Part shown: positions 23,271 through 35,938 of the stretch, in pieces
Layout of the letters: every line of letters starts with the position of its first letter
Numbering within the stretch: position 1 is the first letter of the stretch
Assembly (NCBI RefSeq): GCF_050303215.1
Contig: NZ_JBNLBH010000019.1
Coordinates: 1-64,000, forward strand
Direction: 5' to 3'
DNA from: Haliangium sp050303215
GTDB lineage: Bacteria > Myxococcota_A > Polyangia > Haliangiales > Haliangiaceae
DNA length: 64,000 nt
Position numbers and translations under genes: made by a program
The notes under the pieces: generated by a model
The model's input: the letters and a program-made list of their open reading frames with translations, nothing else
What the model was told of the DNA's origin: nothing
Databases searched by the model: none

Positions 23271-23837
23271 ATGCAGCTCCGTACCATTGCGCTCAGTGTC
23301 GCGACGGCCGCCGTATTGGGGGCCCTGGTGATCTTGTTCGTACAGGTTCGAGCGACGCCGGACATCGACGTACCGCCGGACGAGCTCGAGCAAGCCCGCG
23401 CGCGCTACCAGCGAACCCAGGCCGCGCGGGCGCCGCGCCCCCGTGCAAGCCGCCCGATCACGACCACCCGCCGGGCCGCGACCCGCTCCACCGAGGCAGC
23501 GTCGCCGACGAGCGCCGAGCGCGAGGACGAGCGCGAGGACGACGGCGACAGCGAGCGTCGGCGGCCGGCGATCAATTCTCCCGACCAGCCGCTGCGCAAG
23601 GCGTCGCAAGACACGCTGCGGGCCGCCTATGACCGCGGGGACTTCGAGGGCGCGCTCGACAACGCCACCCAGCACCTGCGCGAGTACCCCAACGACCGCT
23701 ACGCTCAGCGTGTGATCGTAGTCGCCGCTTGCGCACTCGGCGAAGCCGAGGTCGCCCGGCGCTACTACGAGGCCGCGATCCCGCAAGATCAGCGCATCAT
23801 GGAGATCCGCTGCGGCCGCTACAACTTCGACCTATGA
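23271..23837 (+). CDS. Small membrane-anchored TPR-like protein
   Basis: 188 residues, function unknown. One N-terminal membrane helix (IALSVATAAVLGALVILFV, about 6-25) is followed by a low-complexity Arg/Ala/Thr/Glu linker (about 40-95). A compact helical C-terminal part (about 105-180, LRAAYDRGDFEGALDNATQ... and ACALGEAEVARRYYEAA) looks like one or two TPR-type helical pairs. A purine-rich ribosome-binding site (GAGAGAAGA) precedes the ATG. It may be a scaffold next to the convergent kinase; that is only context. Confidence 0.7.
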   Translation: MQLRTIALSVATAAVLGALVILFVQVRATPDIDVPPDELEQARARYQRTQAARAPRPRASRPITTTRRAATRSTEAASPTSAEREDEREDDGDSERRRPAINSPDQPLRKASQDTLRAAYDRGDFEGALDNATQHLREYPNDRYAQRVIVVAACALGEAEVARRYYEAAIPQDQRIMEIRCGRYNFDL

Positions 23838-23925
23838 GCCTGCGGGCGCATTTCCGCGGTCGCCCACGTAGACTCGCTGCGGCGGTTGCCCTGCGGCGCG
23901 TTCGAGCCCATGCCCGCGGTCGACG

Positions 23926-25968
<2,043 letters not shown>

Positions 25969-26038
25969 GACCGCCCGCAGCGTATCACAGCCGCGCACGA
26001 CTGTTGGAACCCAGGCCAGAGAGAGTTAGGTTCACGCC

Positions 26039-27163
26039 GTGTTATATCGGATCCTACGTCAAGGTGTTCGTCGCTCCGCCACCGACCAGGCCGGCGTCAC
26101 CCCGGGCGGCGTGCTGGTATACGGCGACGAGGGCGAAGACGTCGCCACCATCCCCTTTGGCCGCTCCCATTTCGGGCCCGAGGAGGACGTATTCGACGTC
26201 ACCGCCGATACCGTCTACGACCTGGCGTCGCTGACCAAGCCCATCGCCACCGCCGCCGTGCTCATGAAGCTCGACCTGGATCTCGACGCACCGGTCCGGC
26301 CTCATGTGCCCGAGCTCGGCAAAGCCGGGGCCCACATCACCTTCGCCCACCTGCTCGGCCACGCCAGCGGCCTGCCCGCCCACCGCTGCTTCTACGAGCG
26401 TCTGCGTGGGGCCCGCTCCGGGGCCCGCTCGCGCCGCACCACTCTGCTCAAGATGGCCGCCGGCGCCAAGCTCGAGGCCGCGCCCGGCACCCGTAGCGTG
26501 TACAGCGACCTCGGCTACATCGTGCTCGGCTTCGCCATCGAGCGCATCACCGGCCAGCGCCTCGACGAGGTCGTACGCGCCCTGGTGACCGAGCCGCTGG
26601 AGATGAACTCGACCTTCTTCGTGGATCTGGGACGTCCGGCCCAGGCCAAGCGTGTACGCGCCGATCGACGCATCGCGCCCACCGAGCAGTGCCCCTACCG
26701 CGGCCTGGTGGTGGGCGAGGTCCACGACGACAACGCCCACGCCGGCGGGGGCATTTTTGGACACGCGGGCCTGTTCGCCCCAGCCGGCGACGTGGCCCGC
26801 TTCGCCCGCGCCCTCACCCTCACCGCCGCCGGCGACGCCATCGGCGGCTTCCAGCCCGAGGTCGTGCGGCGCTTCTTCTCCACCGCGAGCGCGCCCGACA
26901 CCACCTGGCGGCTGGGCTGGGACACTCCATCGCCCGTGCCCGGGGTCTCTCACGCCGGCGTCGCCTGGCCCCGAGACGGTGTCGGCCACCTCGGCTTCAC
27001 CGGCACCTCGATGTGGCTCGACCCCAGCCGTGGGCGCTACGTCGTGCTGCTCACCAACCGCGTCCACCCCAGCCGCGAGCAGACCGGGATCAGGGAGCTC
27101 CGCTGCGCCATCATGGACGCGGTCGTGCACCAGCTCGAGCGCCGGCGCGCCTCGACGCAGTGA
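26039..27163 (+). CDS. Serine hydrolase of the beta-lactamase / penicillin-binding family
   Basis: 374 residues. Class C beta-lactamase-like signatures are present: SLTK (Ser nucleophile and Lys, about 64-67), YSD in place of the usual YxN (about 154-156) and HLGFTGT in place of KTG (about 316). The HLGFTG and SLTKP forms are typical of the wide esterase/D-aminopeptidase/transpeptidase-like group, so antibiotic hydrolysis should not be assumed. No signal peptide is visible at the GTG start chosen, which suggests a cytoplasmic protein. Confidence 0.88.
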   Translation: MLYRILRQGVRRSATDQAGVTPGGVLVYGDEGEDVATIPFGRSHFGPEEDVFDVTADTVYDLASLTKPIATAAVLMKLDLDLDAPVRPHVPELGKAGAHITFAHLLGHASGLPAHRCFYERLRGARSGARSRRTTLLKMAAGAKLEAAPGTRSVYSDLGYIVLGFAIERITGQRLDEVVRALVTEPLEMNSTFFVDLGRPAQAKRVRADRRIAPTEQCPYRGLVVGEVHDDNAHAGGGIFGHAGLFAPAGDVARFARALTLTAAGDAIGGFQPEVVRRFFSTASAPDTTWRLGWDTPSPVPGVSHAGVAWPRDGVGHLGFTGTSMWLDPSRGRYVVLLTNRVHPSREQTGIRELRCAIMDAVVHQLERRRASTQ

Positions 27164-27263
27164 CCCCGGCGGAGCCCATGGGGCCTCGACGATGTCGAGC
27201 CGGCCGAGGTGAGCTGCACCCCGGCACTCGCTGTCGTATGGTCGCGCCATCGAGACTACCGCC

Positions 27264-28637
<1,374 letters not shown>

Positions 28638-28672
28638 GCGCGCCGGGTCAGCGCGCGCCACCGCCGTTCGCC

Positions 28673-29785
28673 GTGGACGACTCCATCTTGCACCTGGGCC
28701 GGGGTCAGCCCTCCCCCTCACTGCTCGCCGCCGACGCCATCCGCGCCGCCGTGGCCGCGCTGTCCGAAGACCGGATGAGCGCGGCCCTGGCCTACGGCGC
28801 GAACGGCGGCCCCATGGATCTGCGCCAAGCCCTGGCCGAGTTCCTGAGCGAGCGCTACCGCACCCCCGTCGCCGCCCGGGAATTGGCCCTGGGCGGCAGC
28901 ATCTCGCTCGCCCTCGCGCTCGTCTGCCAGCTCTTCACCCGCACCGGCGATGTGGTGGTCTGCGAAGACCCCACCTACTTCCACGCCCACAGCATCTTCG
29001 CCACCGCCGGGGTCGAGCTGCGCGGGATACCGATCGACGCGGACGGCCTGCGGGTGGACCTGCTCGAGCGAGCCCTGGCCGAGGATGAGCTGCGGCCGGC
29101 GCTGGTGTACTGCATCCCCTCGTTCCACAACCCCACCGCCGTCACCCTCGCCCCCGCGCGCGCCCGCCGCCTGGTCGAGTTGGCTGACGTCTACGACTTT
29201 CTGATCGTCGCCGACGAGCCCTACCCGCTGCTCCACTTCGACCCTGCGCCGCCGCCATGCATGATGTCCTACGACCGCGGCCGGGCCCGCGTGCTCGCCC
29301 TCGGCTCGCTGTCCAAGCTCCTGGCCCCGGGCCTGCGCACCGGCTGGGTGCACGCGCACCCCAGCTTGATCGAGCGCTTCGTCGGCCACGGCAGCATCGT
29401 CAGCGGCGGCGGGCTCAACCCGTTCACGGGCGCGATCCTGCACCGACTCCTGGACCGCGGCGCCCTTGGCGACCACGTCGACCACCTGCGCGCAGTCTAC
29501 TCCCGCCGGGCCCAGGCCCTGGGCGAGGCAGTGCGGGGCGCGCTGCCCGAGTGCCACTTTCGCTCCCCCCGCGGCGGTTATTTCTTGTGGCTCGCGCTCG
29601 CACCCGGGAGTGACAGCACGGCCCTGTTCGAGCGTGCCCGCGCCCATGGCGTGCTGTTCACGCCCGGCCCGCGCTGCGCGGTGTCGCGCGACCTGCGCGG
29701 CTTCGTGCGGCTGTCGTTTGCATACTACGACGAGGGCGACCTGGGCCGCGGGGTCGAGCGCCTGGCCCAGCTCCTGCGCCCGTAA
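28673..29785 (+). CDS. PLP-dependent aminotransferase (class I/II)
   Basis: 370 residues of fold-type I. Recognisable are YGANGGPMDLR, the SFHNPT loop, VADEPYP (the Asp that contacts the pyridine N) and the Schiff-base Lys in LGSLSKLLAPGLRTGW. These resemble the 2-aminoadipate / MocR-like aminotransferases; the amino-acid substrate is unknown. The start is uncertain: the GTG at 28673 lies 35 bp after the amidohydrolase stop and lacks a clear ribosome-binding site. Confidence 0.88.
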   Translation: MDDSILHLGRGQPSPSLLAADAIRAAVAALSEDRMSAALAYGANGGPMDLRQALAEFLSERYRTPVAARELALGGSISLALALVCQLFTRTGDVVVCEDPTYFHAHSIFATAGVELRGIPIDADGLRVDLLERALAEDELRPALVYCIPSFHNPTAVTLAPARARRLVELADVYDFLIVADEPYPLLHFDPAPPPCMMSYDRGRARVLALGSLSKLLAPGLRTGWVHAHPSLIERFVGHGSIVSGGGLNPFTGAILHRLLDRGALGDHVDHLRAVYSRRAQALGEAVRGALPECHFRSPRGGYFLWLALAPGSDSTALFERARAHGVLFTPGPRCAVSRDLRGFVRLSFAYYDEGDLGRGVERLAQLLRP

Positions 29786-29936
29786 CGGGCCGTCCCGGCG
29801 TGGCGGCGATGGACCCTGGTCAGGCCCGGGGCACCTCGGCAAGATAGCGTCGCTCCGGCGGCCGCCGGCGATGACGCGGCGCCTGGATCCGGAGCATCGC
29901 CCGATCCGCCCGACCCGCTATCGAAAGGAAGCTCCG

Positions 29937-31430
29937 ATGCAACTCCTCCCTGCGCGCGTGCGCGCGCCTCGCCCGACCGCGCCGGCCCTGGTCGCCGCCG
30001 TCTCCTTCACGGCCATGCTCGCGGCCACCGGCGTGGCCTCCGCGGACACCCTCACGCCCCCCTACCGGGCCGCGACCGCCGACGTCTTCACCCACCACTT
30101 CGACGAGGTCTACTACGTCCAGCCGCACAACACCTACGACCACGGCACCTCCTTGCGGGCCTGGCTCGACGCCGGCTACCGCTCGGTCGAGCTCGACGTC
30201 ATCGACCGCGGCGACTGGGAGCTGCAGCGCCTCGGCCCCTACGTCTCCCACGACTCCTCGCCCGGGCAGAAGAACTGCAGCTCGGGCAGCGCCGACGATC
30301 GGCTCGGCCACTGCCTCGACGACATCCGCGGCTTCCTGGCCGACAACCCCGACAGCCCGCCCATCTTGGTGCTGGTCGACATGAAGGCGAGCTGGGATCC
30401 GCTCAACGCCTGGAAGGGCGACGAGGTGGCCATGCTCGACGAGTGGATCGTCGACCACCTCGGTGACGACATGTACCGCTACGATCAGCTCCTCGGCTAC
30501 ATCGCGGTCCGCTCGGACACCCCCCGCGCGCTCCTGGCCGAGCGCGGCTGGCCCCGCCTCGACAGCCTGCGCGGCAAGATGATCGTCGCGCTCACCGGCG
30601 GCCGGGTCGGCTCGGTCAACCAGCACATGGAAGACGCCCTGGTCGACCTCTACTTCGGCTATGGCCGCTACCCCGCCACCTTCATGTGCCCGGACGTCGA
30701 GTCCGATCCCGACGAGGTCGCCGTCGGCGGCACCGTCGACGGCATCGGCACCAACAACTCACAGTTCTTCCTGTGCTCCAACCTCAAGTCGCGCGACCAC
30801 TACCAGGTGACCGCCAACCGCGCCGCCCAAAACAAGCAGATCATCCACCTCTGGGGCGACCACGTGTACGGAAACACCAGCTTCACCTACAACTACATCG
30901 CCGTGGCCCACGGAATCCAGGCCATTGGCCAGGATCTGGCCAATCCCAGCGCGGGCACCACGTTTGGCGGGAGCATCCCCCTGGTCGGCGTACGCCGCTC
31001 GCTGCCGGGGTATTTTCGCCTAAAACCCTCGCACGCGCCGTCGCTGTGCATGGACGTCGAGGGCTCCTACGGCAACGGCGCCGACATCCAGCAGGCCACC
31101 TGCGACGGCAGCTACGACAAGCAGTTCGTGTACACCGCCGAGGGCCAGCTCCGGCCCCGCGGCAACAACCGCTACTGCGTCGACATCGACGGCGGCGACG
31201 CCGGCCAGGGGGAGAAGATGCACCTGTGGGACTGCGACGGCGGCAACAGCGAGAAGTGGATCATCACCAACAGCGGCCGCTTCCGCAGCTACGACAACAG
31301 CGCCTACTGCATGGACGCCACTGCCTCCACCGCCTCGGGCCAGGACTGGGAGACCTACGGCTGCGGCAGCTACGACGAACAGCGCTTCTGGCTCGAGGCG
31401 GTCGCCGACTGGCCGCAGAGCACCTTCTGA
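29937..31430 (+). CDS. Secreted PI-PLC-like phosphodiesterase with ricin-type lectin domain
   Basis: 497 residues. An N-terminal signal peptide ends near VASA-DT. A phosphatidylinositol phospholipase C-like TIM barrel (about 45-350) has VQPHNTYDHG (about 62-70, catalytic His), GYRSVELDV and a second His in YVSHD (about 104). It resembles the calcium-dependent PI-PLC group of bacteria. Residues about 355-495 form a Cys-containing beta-trefoil with ricin-type repeats (LCMDVEG, RYCVDIDG, AYCMDAT, each followed by a W or F near its end). A lipid- or glycan-targeted exoenzyme suits a predatory or saprophytic bacterium. AAGGA lies 8 nt before the ATG. Confidence 0.88.
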   Translation: MQLLPARVRAPRPTAPALVAAVSFTAMLAATGVASADTLTPPYRAATADVFTHHFDEVYYVQPHNTYDHGTSLRAWLDAGYRSVELDVIDRGDWELQRLGPYVSHDSSPGQKNCSSGSADDRLGHCLDDIRGFLADNPDSPPILVLVDMKASWDPLNAWKGDEVAMLDEWIVDHLGDDMYRYDQLLGYIAVRSDTPRALLAERGWPRLDSLRGKMIVALTGGRVGSVNQHMEDALVDLYFGYGRYPATFMCPDVESDPDEVAVGGTVDGIGTNNSQFFLCSNLKSRDHYQVTANRAAQNKQIIHLWGDHVYGNTSFTYNYIAVAHGIQAIGQDLANPSAGTTFGGSIPLVGVRRSLPGYFRLKPSHAPSLCMDVEGSYGNGADIQQATCDGSYDKQFVYTAEGQLRPRGNNRYCVDIDGGDAGQGEKMHLWDCDGGNSEKWIITNSGRFRSYDNSAYCMDATASTASGQDWETYGCGSYDEQRFWLEAVADWPQSTF

Positions 31431-31453
31431 GCCCAACCCCCGCGACCAACACC

Positions 31454-31488
31454 GGACCCCAGCGGCTCTGACGCCGAGGTCTGGGTCC
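31454..31488. terminator. Possible bidirectional hairpin between convergent genes
   Basis: GGACCCCAG (31454-31462) pairs with CTGGGTCC (31481-31488) with one bulged base, and CGGC (31463-31466) pairs with GCCG (31473-31476). It lies in the 65-bp gap between the stops of two convergent genes. No strong T-run is present. Confidence 0.4.
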
Positions 31489-31495
31489 CCGTCGC

Positions 31496-34400
31496 TCAGT
31501 CGTCCCCGGCCGCGACCCGCCGGCGCAGCCGAGCTTCGATCACGTGTCCGGCGGCCAGGCTGCGCGCGTGCGCCTGCCGCCACATCTGCCGGGCCGCGTT
31601 GGCCTCGCCGCGCCGGTGCAGCGTCCACGCCATCATGTCCATGACGTCGATGGAATCGACCTCGCCCAGCGCAGCCTCGGCGCGGACCAGGACCGCGTGC
31701 CAGGCCGCTTCCCCGGCGCCCTCGACGGCCAGCTCGACCGCCTGGACGATGACCTCTTCGGCCTCGCCGAGCTGACCGCTGTGATTGTGCTCGGCGCGAG
31801 CCCGGGCCTCGGCCGCGCGCACCCGCGCCAGGCCCTCGCGGGCCCGCTCCGGGTCTCCCGCGAACACCCCCAGCCGGGCGCTCAACAGCGGCATCATCGG
31901 TTTGTCGCCGGTGATGGGCTCGAGCTCGCCGGCGCGGCCCAGAGGGGCCTCGACCGCGACCAGATCGCCGGTGTAGTAGTACAGCTCGGCCAGGTTGCGC
32001 GCGGTGACGTACTCGACGCTGAGCTGGCCGATCTCACGCCCGATGGACTCCGCCCGGCGCATATCACGGGCCGAGCGCTCGGGCTGATTCTGCCAGTTCC
32101 ACAGCTCGCACCGGTTGCTGAGCGCCGCGGCCAGGTGCAGCCTGTCACCGTGCTCCTCGCACAGCGCGATGCAGGTCTCGAACACCGCTTGCGCACGCTC
32201 GATCTCGTGCAGCGAGGGATAGATGTAGCCCAGCAGCAGCAGCGCGATCACGCGCGGCTCGTAGCCCAGCTCGCCGAGCGCGCCCCCGCGCCGGGCCGCC
32301 TCTTCCAGATGGACGACCGCGGTGGCGTCGTCCTCGGCGCGATGGTGCGCGCGTCCCAGCGCCAGCGCCAGCCGCGCCTCCAGCAGCGAATCGCCGGCGG
32401 GGGCGATGGCCCGGGCCTCGTCCACGCACGCGCGCGAGGCGGCGAAGTCGCGACGCCAATCGAGCGCGGTGGCCTGATCGAGCAGAATCGCGGCCCGAAC
32501 GTGGACCACACCCAAGGACTCGGCCAGCTCGGCGGCGGCGCACAGATCCGCGACCGCGTCGTCGAAGCGGCTCTGACGGTAGTGCATGAGCCCACGACCG
32601 CGCAGAGCGCGCAGACACGGCTGCGCCACGGCGGCCGGGATCCCAGCGGCCCGTGGCCGCACCGGGTCGACTCCGGACGCCGCGATTAGCTCCAGAGCGC
32701 GGCTGTAGAGCTCGGCCGCCTCGACGTAGTCGTGGTGATCCCGCATGGTATCAGCGAGCTCGACGTAGAGGCCGATGGCGCGTTCTCGCAGCCCCGCCTG
32801 CGCGGCGTGATAGGCCAGCAACGGCCGCCGGCGGGCCTCGCCCAGACCAGACGCGTGCTCGTAATACCGCCCCGCCGCGGCGTGGATGCTCAACGTCAAC
32901 GGCGCCGGTATCAGGCGGACGATCTGCTCTCGGAACAGGGCGTGACGAAACCAGAACGCCCGCTGACCACGGTCTACCAGCAGGCCCTGCTCGCGCAGCA
33001 AGCCGCAGCCCACCTCGGCGTCGAGCGGAAACTCATCGCCGAGCCCATCGCGCTCCAGCTCGTGCAGCACCCCCTCGACCTCAGCCAGGGTGAAGCTCGC
33101 GCCGAGCAGGGACAGCAGTCGGGCGTGGGCCGCCAGCGCCGGTGACAGCGCGCCCAGCTCGCGCTCGACCAGCCACGCAATCCCGGGCAGGTCGAGCAGT
33201 TCGCCCAGCTCGTCGGCGGCCAGGAACCAAGCCTTGCCGCGGTCGTGGCGGCGGATCAACCCCTGGCGCTGGATCCCACGCGCCAGCTCGGTCAAAAGCA
33301 GCGGGTTGCCCTGGGTCTGGGCCACCAAGCGGGCCACTACCTGAGTCGGCACGTCGCGGGCCGGGTGCAGGAGCCGCCGGCACAGCGCGGCCGCGTCCTC
33401 GTCGGCGAGCGCCCCCAGGGTGACCTCGCGTCGGCTCGCGGCCCGTCGGCCCCAGTGCTGGCGGGTCTGGGTGAGCTTGGGCTGGGCGAACACGGCCACC
33501 CACAGCGGCGCCGCCACCTCGGCTCGGGTGGCGTACTCCAGGGCGTCCAGGGTGATGCCGTCGGACATGTGTCCGTCATCGAGCACCAAGCACACCGGGG
33601 CCCGCGCGGCGAGGCGGCAGAGCAGCTCACCGGCGGCCTGGGCCGCGGTCCTGCGCAGCACCGAGGGCGCGGCCCGCAGCTTGGCCAGCGCCGGCTCGTC
33701 CGCGCTCAGCCAGCCGCAGACCAAGGCCAAGGCCGGCCACGAGGTCGCTCCGAGCACGCGTTCGAGACGCGCGAGCAGGACCTCTACCCCGGGCGTGACC
33801 TGCTCCGACGCCTCGCGCAGGATCGAGGCCACCAAGGTGCCCAAGATACGCGCCCCCTGATCGCCGACCCGGGGCCGGGCGTGGAGCGTGAGCACACACA
33901 GCTTCGGATCGCGCTCGCTCAACGTGCGGCTCAGCGTGGCCGCCAGGTGAGACTTGCCGAGGCCGGTCTCGGCCAAGATCGTACACAGTCCCGGACGCCG
34001 CTCCCGGGCACACTCGGTGGCGCTGTCCACGAGCTCGGCCAGGACCTGGTCGCGACCCAACAGCGGCCCGTCGGCCCCGAGCCCGACCATCGACACCACC
34101 TCGCCCGAGCCGGCGCGAACGCGAACCAGGTCGTCGCGCCCGGGGAGCGCCACGACCGCGGCCGGCGCCACGGCCTCGGCTGCTTGTCGCGACAGCAGCA
34201 CCGCCGCCGGCAGCGTTCCCCGCAGCAGCACCGCGGCCTTGCCGGTGTTGACCCCGACGACTCGCTCGACCCCGCGCCGGCTGCGCATCGAACGGACCTG
34301 GTCGCGGTCCACGATCACGCGAACGGCCACGCCGCGTTCGATCAAGGCCTGGGCCGCGGCCGACGCGGCCGCCACCGGCGGCTGAGCCTCGGTGCCATAG

Positions 34401-35545
34401 AACACGGCCGCACAGAAGCGCGCGCTGGTCGCGGCCAGGAGCCCACCCAGCTCGCCGATTTCGCGCCCCACCAAGCCGAGATCGACCTCGGGTTCGAACA
34501 GTACCACTCCGGCCCACCGACGCTGATTCGACGACGATATCGGCGCCGGGTCTTCGGTGCGGGCCCGGCGCGAAGCCCCCGGGCTCGAGTTGGGACGCTC
34601 GGACCATGCTGTCGCCGCGGCCTCCGCGGTCGAGGCCGCGGCGGCGCTCGCCCGCGTCGAGCGGGAGGCTGCGTCCAGGGCCGGGAGCAGCGCCGCACGC
34701 AGCTCGGCGACCGAGCCGAAGCGGCGATCGGGACGCTTGGCCAGGCACCGCTGCAGCACGTCGAGCACAGCCTCAGATCGCACCAGACCGCCGTGCAACG
34801 AGGGCGGACGGCGGTACATGTGGGCCATGCGCACGCTCGACGCGTCCCCCACGAACGGCGGCTCGCCCGCGATCATCTCGTAGCCCATGATCCCCAGCGA
34901 ATAGATGTCGGCGCGGGAGTCCACCCGTCCCAGCCCTTCACACTGCTCGGGGGACATGTACGCCGGGGTCCCCAGGATCATGCCCGGCACGGTCTGCACC
35001 GGCGTCCCCGGCGCCACGACCAACGACTTGGCCAGGCCGAAATCGATGAGCTTGGCCACCGCCGGCGTCTCCACCGGCTCGGGGCCGGGCGCCGCCAACC
35101 CGCGGCTCACGAAGATGTTCTGCGGCGACAGATCGCGGTGGGCGAAGCCGCACCCATGAGCGGCCTCGACGGCGTCGAGGATCGGACCCAGCAACGCCGC
35201 CATGGTCGCCGCGGCCAACGGCGCACCCAGAACCCGATCCAGCGTCGGCATCGTCAGCCGCTCGATCACCAAGTACGGGCGTCCATCGTCGAGTACGCCC
35301 CGGCCGTACAGAGCAGGCACGTAGGGTGGTCCGATGGCGCTCAAGGCCTGGGCCTCGGTCTCCAGGCGCACACGCGCCGTAGGGTCCTCGCGGTGCACCA
35401 CCTTGATGGCCACGGGCAGCCCATCGGCCTCGCGTGTGGCCGCGAGCACGGTCGCGAAACCTCCCTGTCCAAGGCGACCATCGATCCGATACCCAGCGAC
35501 CGATAGGGTCACAGCGACGTCGACGTGATTGGCTTCACCCTGCAT
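31496..35545 (-). CDS. Ser/Thr kinase - STAND-type ATPase - TPR giant regulator
   Basis: 1349 residues. The N-terminal kinase (about 15-275) has GQGGFATVLAAT, VAIKVV, FAHRDLSPQNIF (about 137), DFGLAK and GTPAYMSPEQ. Residues about 370-500 look like a degraded class III nucleotide-cyclase domain (VVGVNTGKAAVLLRG and flanks). A STAND-like ATPase follows (Walker A ILAETGLGKSHLA about 527, Walker B CLVLDDGHMSD), then helical TPR-like repeats to the C-terminus. Such proteins act as cytoplasmic signal integrators in myxobacteria. ATG 35545 is preferred because the kinase follows soon after; a TTG at 35644 would add 33 residues. Neither start has a strong ribosome-binding site. Confidence 0.9.
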   Translation of the reverse strand: MQGEANHVDVAVTLSVAGYRIDGRLGQGGFATVLAATREADGLPVAIKVVHREDPTARVRLETEAQALSAIGPPYVPALYGRGVLDDGRPYLVIERLTMPTLDRVLGAPLAAATMAALLGPILDAVEAAHGCGFAHRDLSPQNIFVSRGLAAPGPEPVETPAVAKLIDFGLAKSLVVAPGTPVQTVPGMILGTPAYMSPEQCEGLGRVDSRADIYSLGIMGYEMIAGEPPFVGDASSVRMAHMYRRPPSLHGGLVRSEAVLDVLQRCLAKRPDRRFGSVAELRAALLPALDAASRSTRASAAAASTAEAAATAWSERPNSSPGASRRARTEDPAPISSSNQRRWAGVVLFEPEVDLGLVGREIGELGGLLAATSARFCAAVFYGTEAQPPVAAASAAAQALIERGVAVRVIVDRDQVRSMRSRRGVERVVGVNTGKAAVLLRGTLPAAVLLSRQAAEAVAPAAVVALPGRDDLVRVRAGSGEVVSMVGLGADGPLLGRDQVLAELVDSATECARERRPGLCTILAETGLGKSHLAATLSRTLSERDPKLCVLTLHARPRVGDQGARILGTLVASILREASEQVTPGVEVLLARLERVLGATSWPALALVCGWLSADEPALAKLRAAPSVLRRTAAQAAGELLCRLAARAPVCLVLDDGHMSDGITLDALEYATRAEVAAPLWVAVFAQPKLTQTRQHWGRRAASRREVTLGALADEDAAALCRRLLHPARDVPTQVVARLVAQTQGNPLLLTELARGIQRQGLIRRHDRGKAWFLAADELGELLDLPGIAWLVERELGALSPALAAHARLLSLLGASFTLAEVEGVLHELERDGLGDEFPLDAEVGCGLLREQGLLVDRGQRAFWFRHALFREQIVRLIPAPLTLSIHAAAGRYYEHASGLGEARRRPLLAYHAAQAGLRERAIGLYVELADTMRDHHDYVEAAELYSRALELIAASGVDPVRPRAAGIPAAVAQPCLRALRGRGLMHYRQSRFDDAVADLCAAAELAESLGVVHVRAAILLDQATALDWRRDFAASRACVDEARAIAPAGDSLLEARLALALGRAHHRAEDDATAVVHLEEAARRGGALGELGYEPRVIALLLLGYIYPSLHEIERAQAVFETCIALCEEHGDRLHLAAALSNRCELWNWQNQPERSARDMRRAESIGREIGQLSVEYVTARNLAELYYYTGDLVAVEAPLGRAGELEPITGDKPMMPLLSARLGVFAGDPERAREGLARVRAAEARARAEHNHSGQLGEAEEVIVQAVELAVEGAGEAAWHAVLVRAEAALGEVDSIDVMDMMAWTLHRRGEANAARQMWRQAHARSLAAGHVIEARLRRRVAAGDD

Positions 35546-35938
35546 GTCTACCCGACTAGGTCTACCCAACTGGCCGAACGCGCTCCCGAAACCAGACACG
35601 TGGCCAGCGCCGCCATTATCTCTACGATTCCCGTTTTGGGTCAACGGGGTATCAACGCGTCATCCACATGTGATGCCCAATCCAATCAAACTTGGCCATC
35701 TAGACCTGGATCAGAAAAACCCTGACGGATCCAGGCCACGCCCCCCGTATCTCGGTCGCAAAAAGCAAAGAACATGTTATGGTACATGTCAAACACTTCG
35801 TTGAATACTGTTGAATACTGTCGATAGACGCTCGAGCACGGGGGATCGCTCAGCGAGCCCGATCTACCAACGGTGGCCCGGGATGGGACGGTTGCGACCG
35901 CCGTGCACCGTATGACAAGTCTTATATGGAGCCAATGA
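35546..35938. promoter_or_regulatory. Divergent regulatory region with ACATGT sites and a 10-bp tandem repeat
   Basis: About 390 bp separate the divergent kinase and RCC1-lipoprotein genes, and the middle is unusually AT-rich for this window. It holds three ACATGT palindromes (35666-35671, 35772-35777 and 35784-35789, the last two 12 bp apart). It also holds two adjacent copies of TTGAATACTG (35801-35820), which include a -35-like TTGA. These could be operator and promoter elements; no convincing -10 was found. Confidence 0.4.

Noticed and set aside
26039..27163. Antibiotic-resistance beta-lactamase
   Set aside because: YSD/HLG motif variants and lack of a signal peptide fit the wider serine hydrolase group better.
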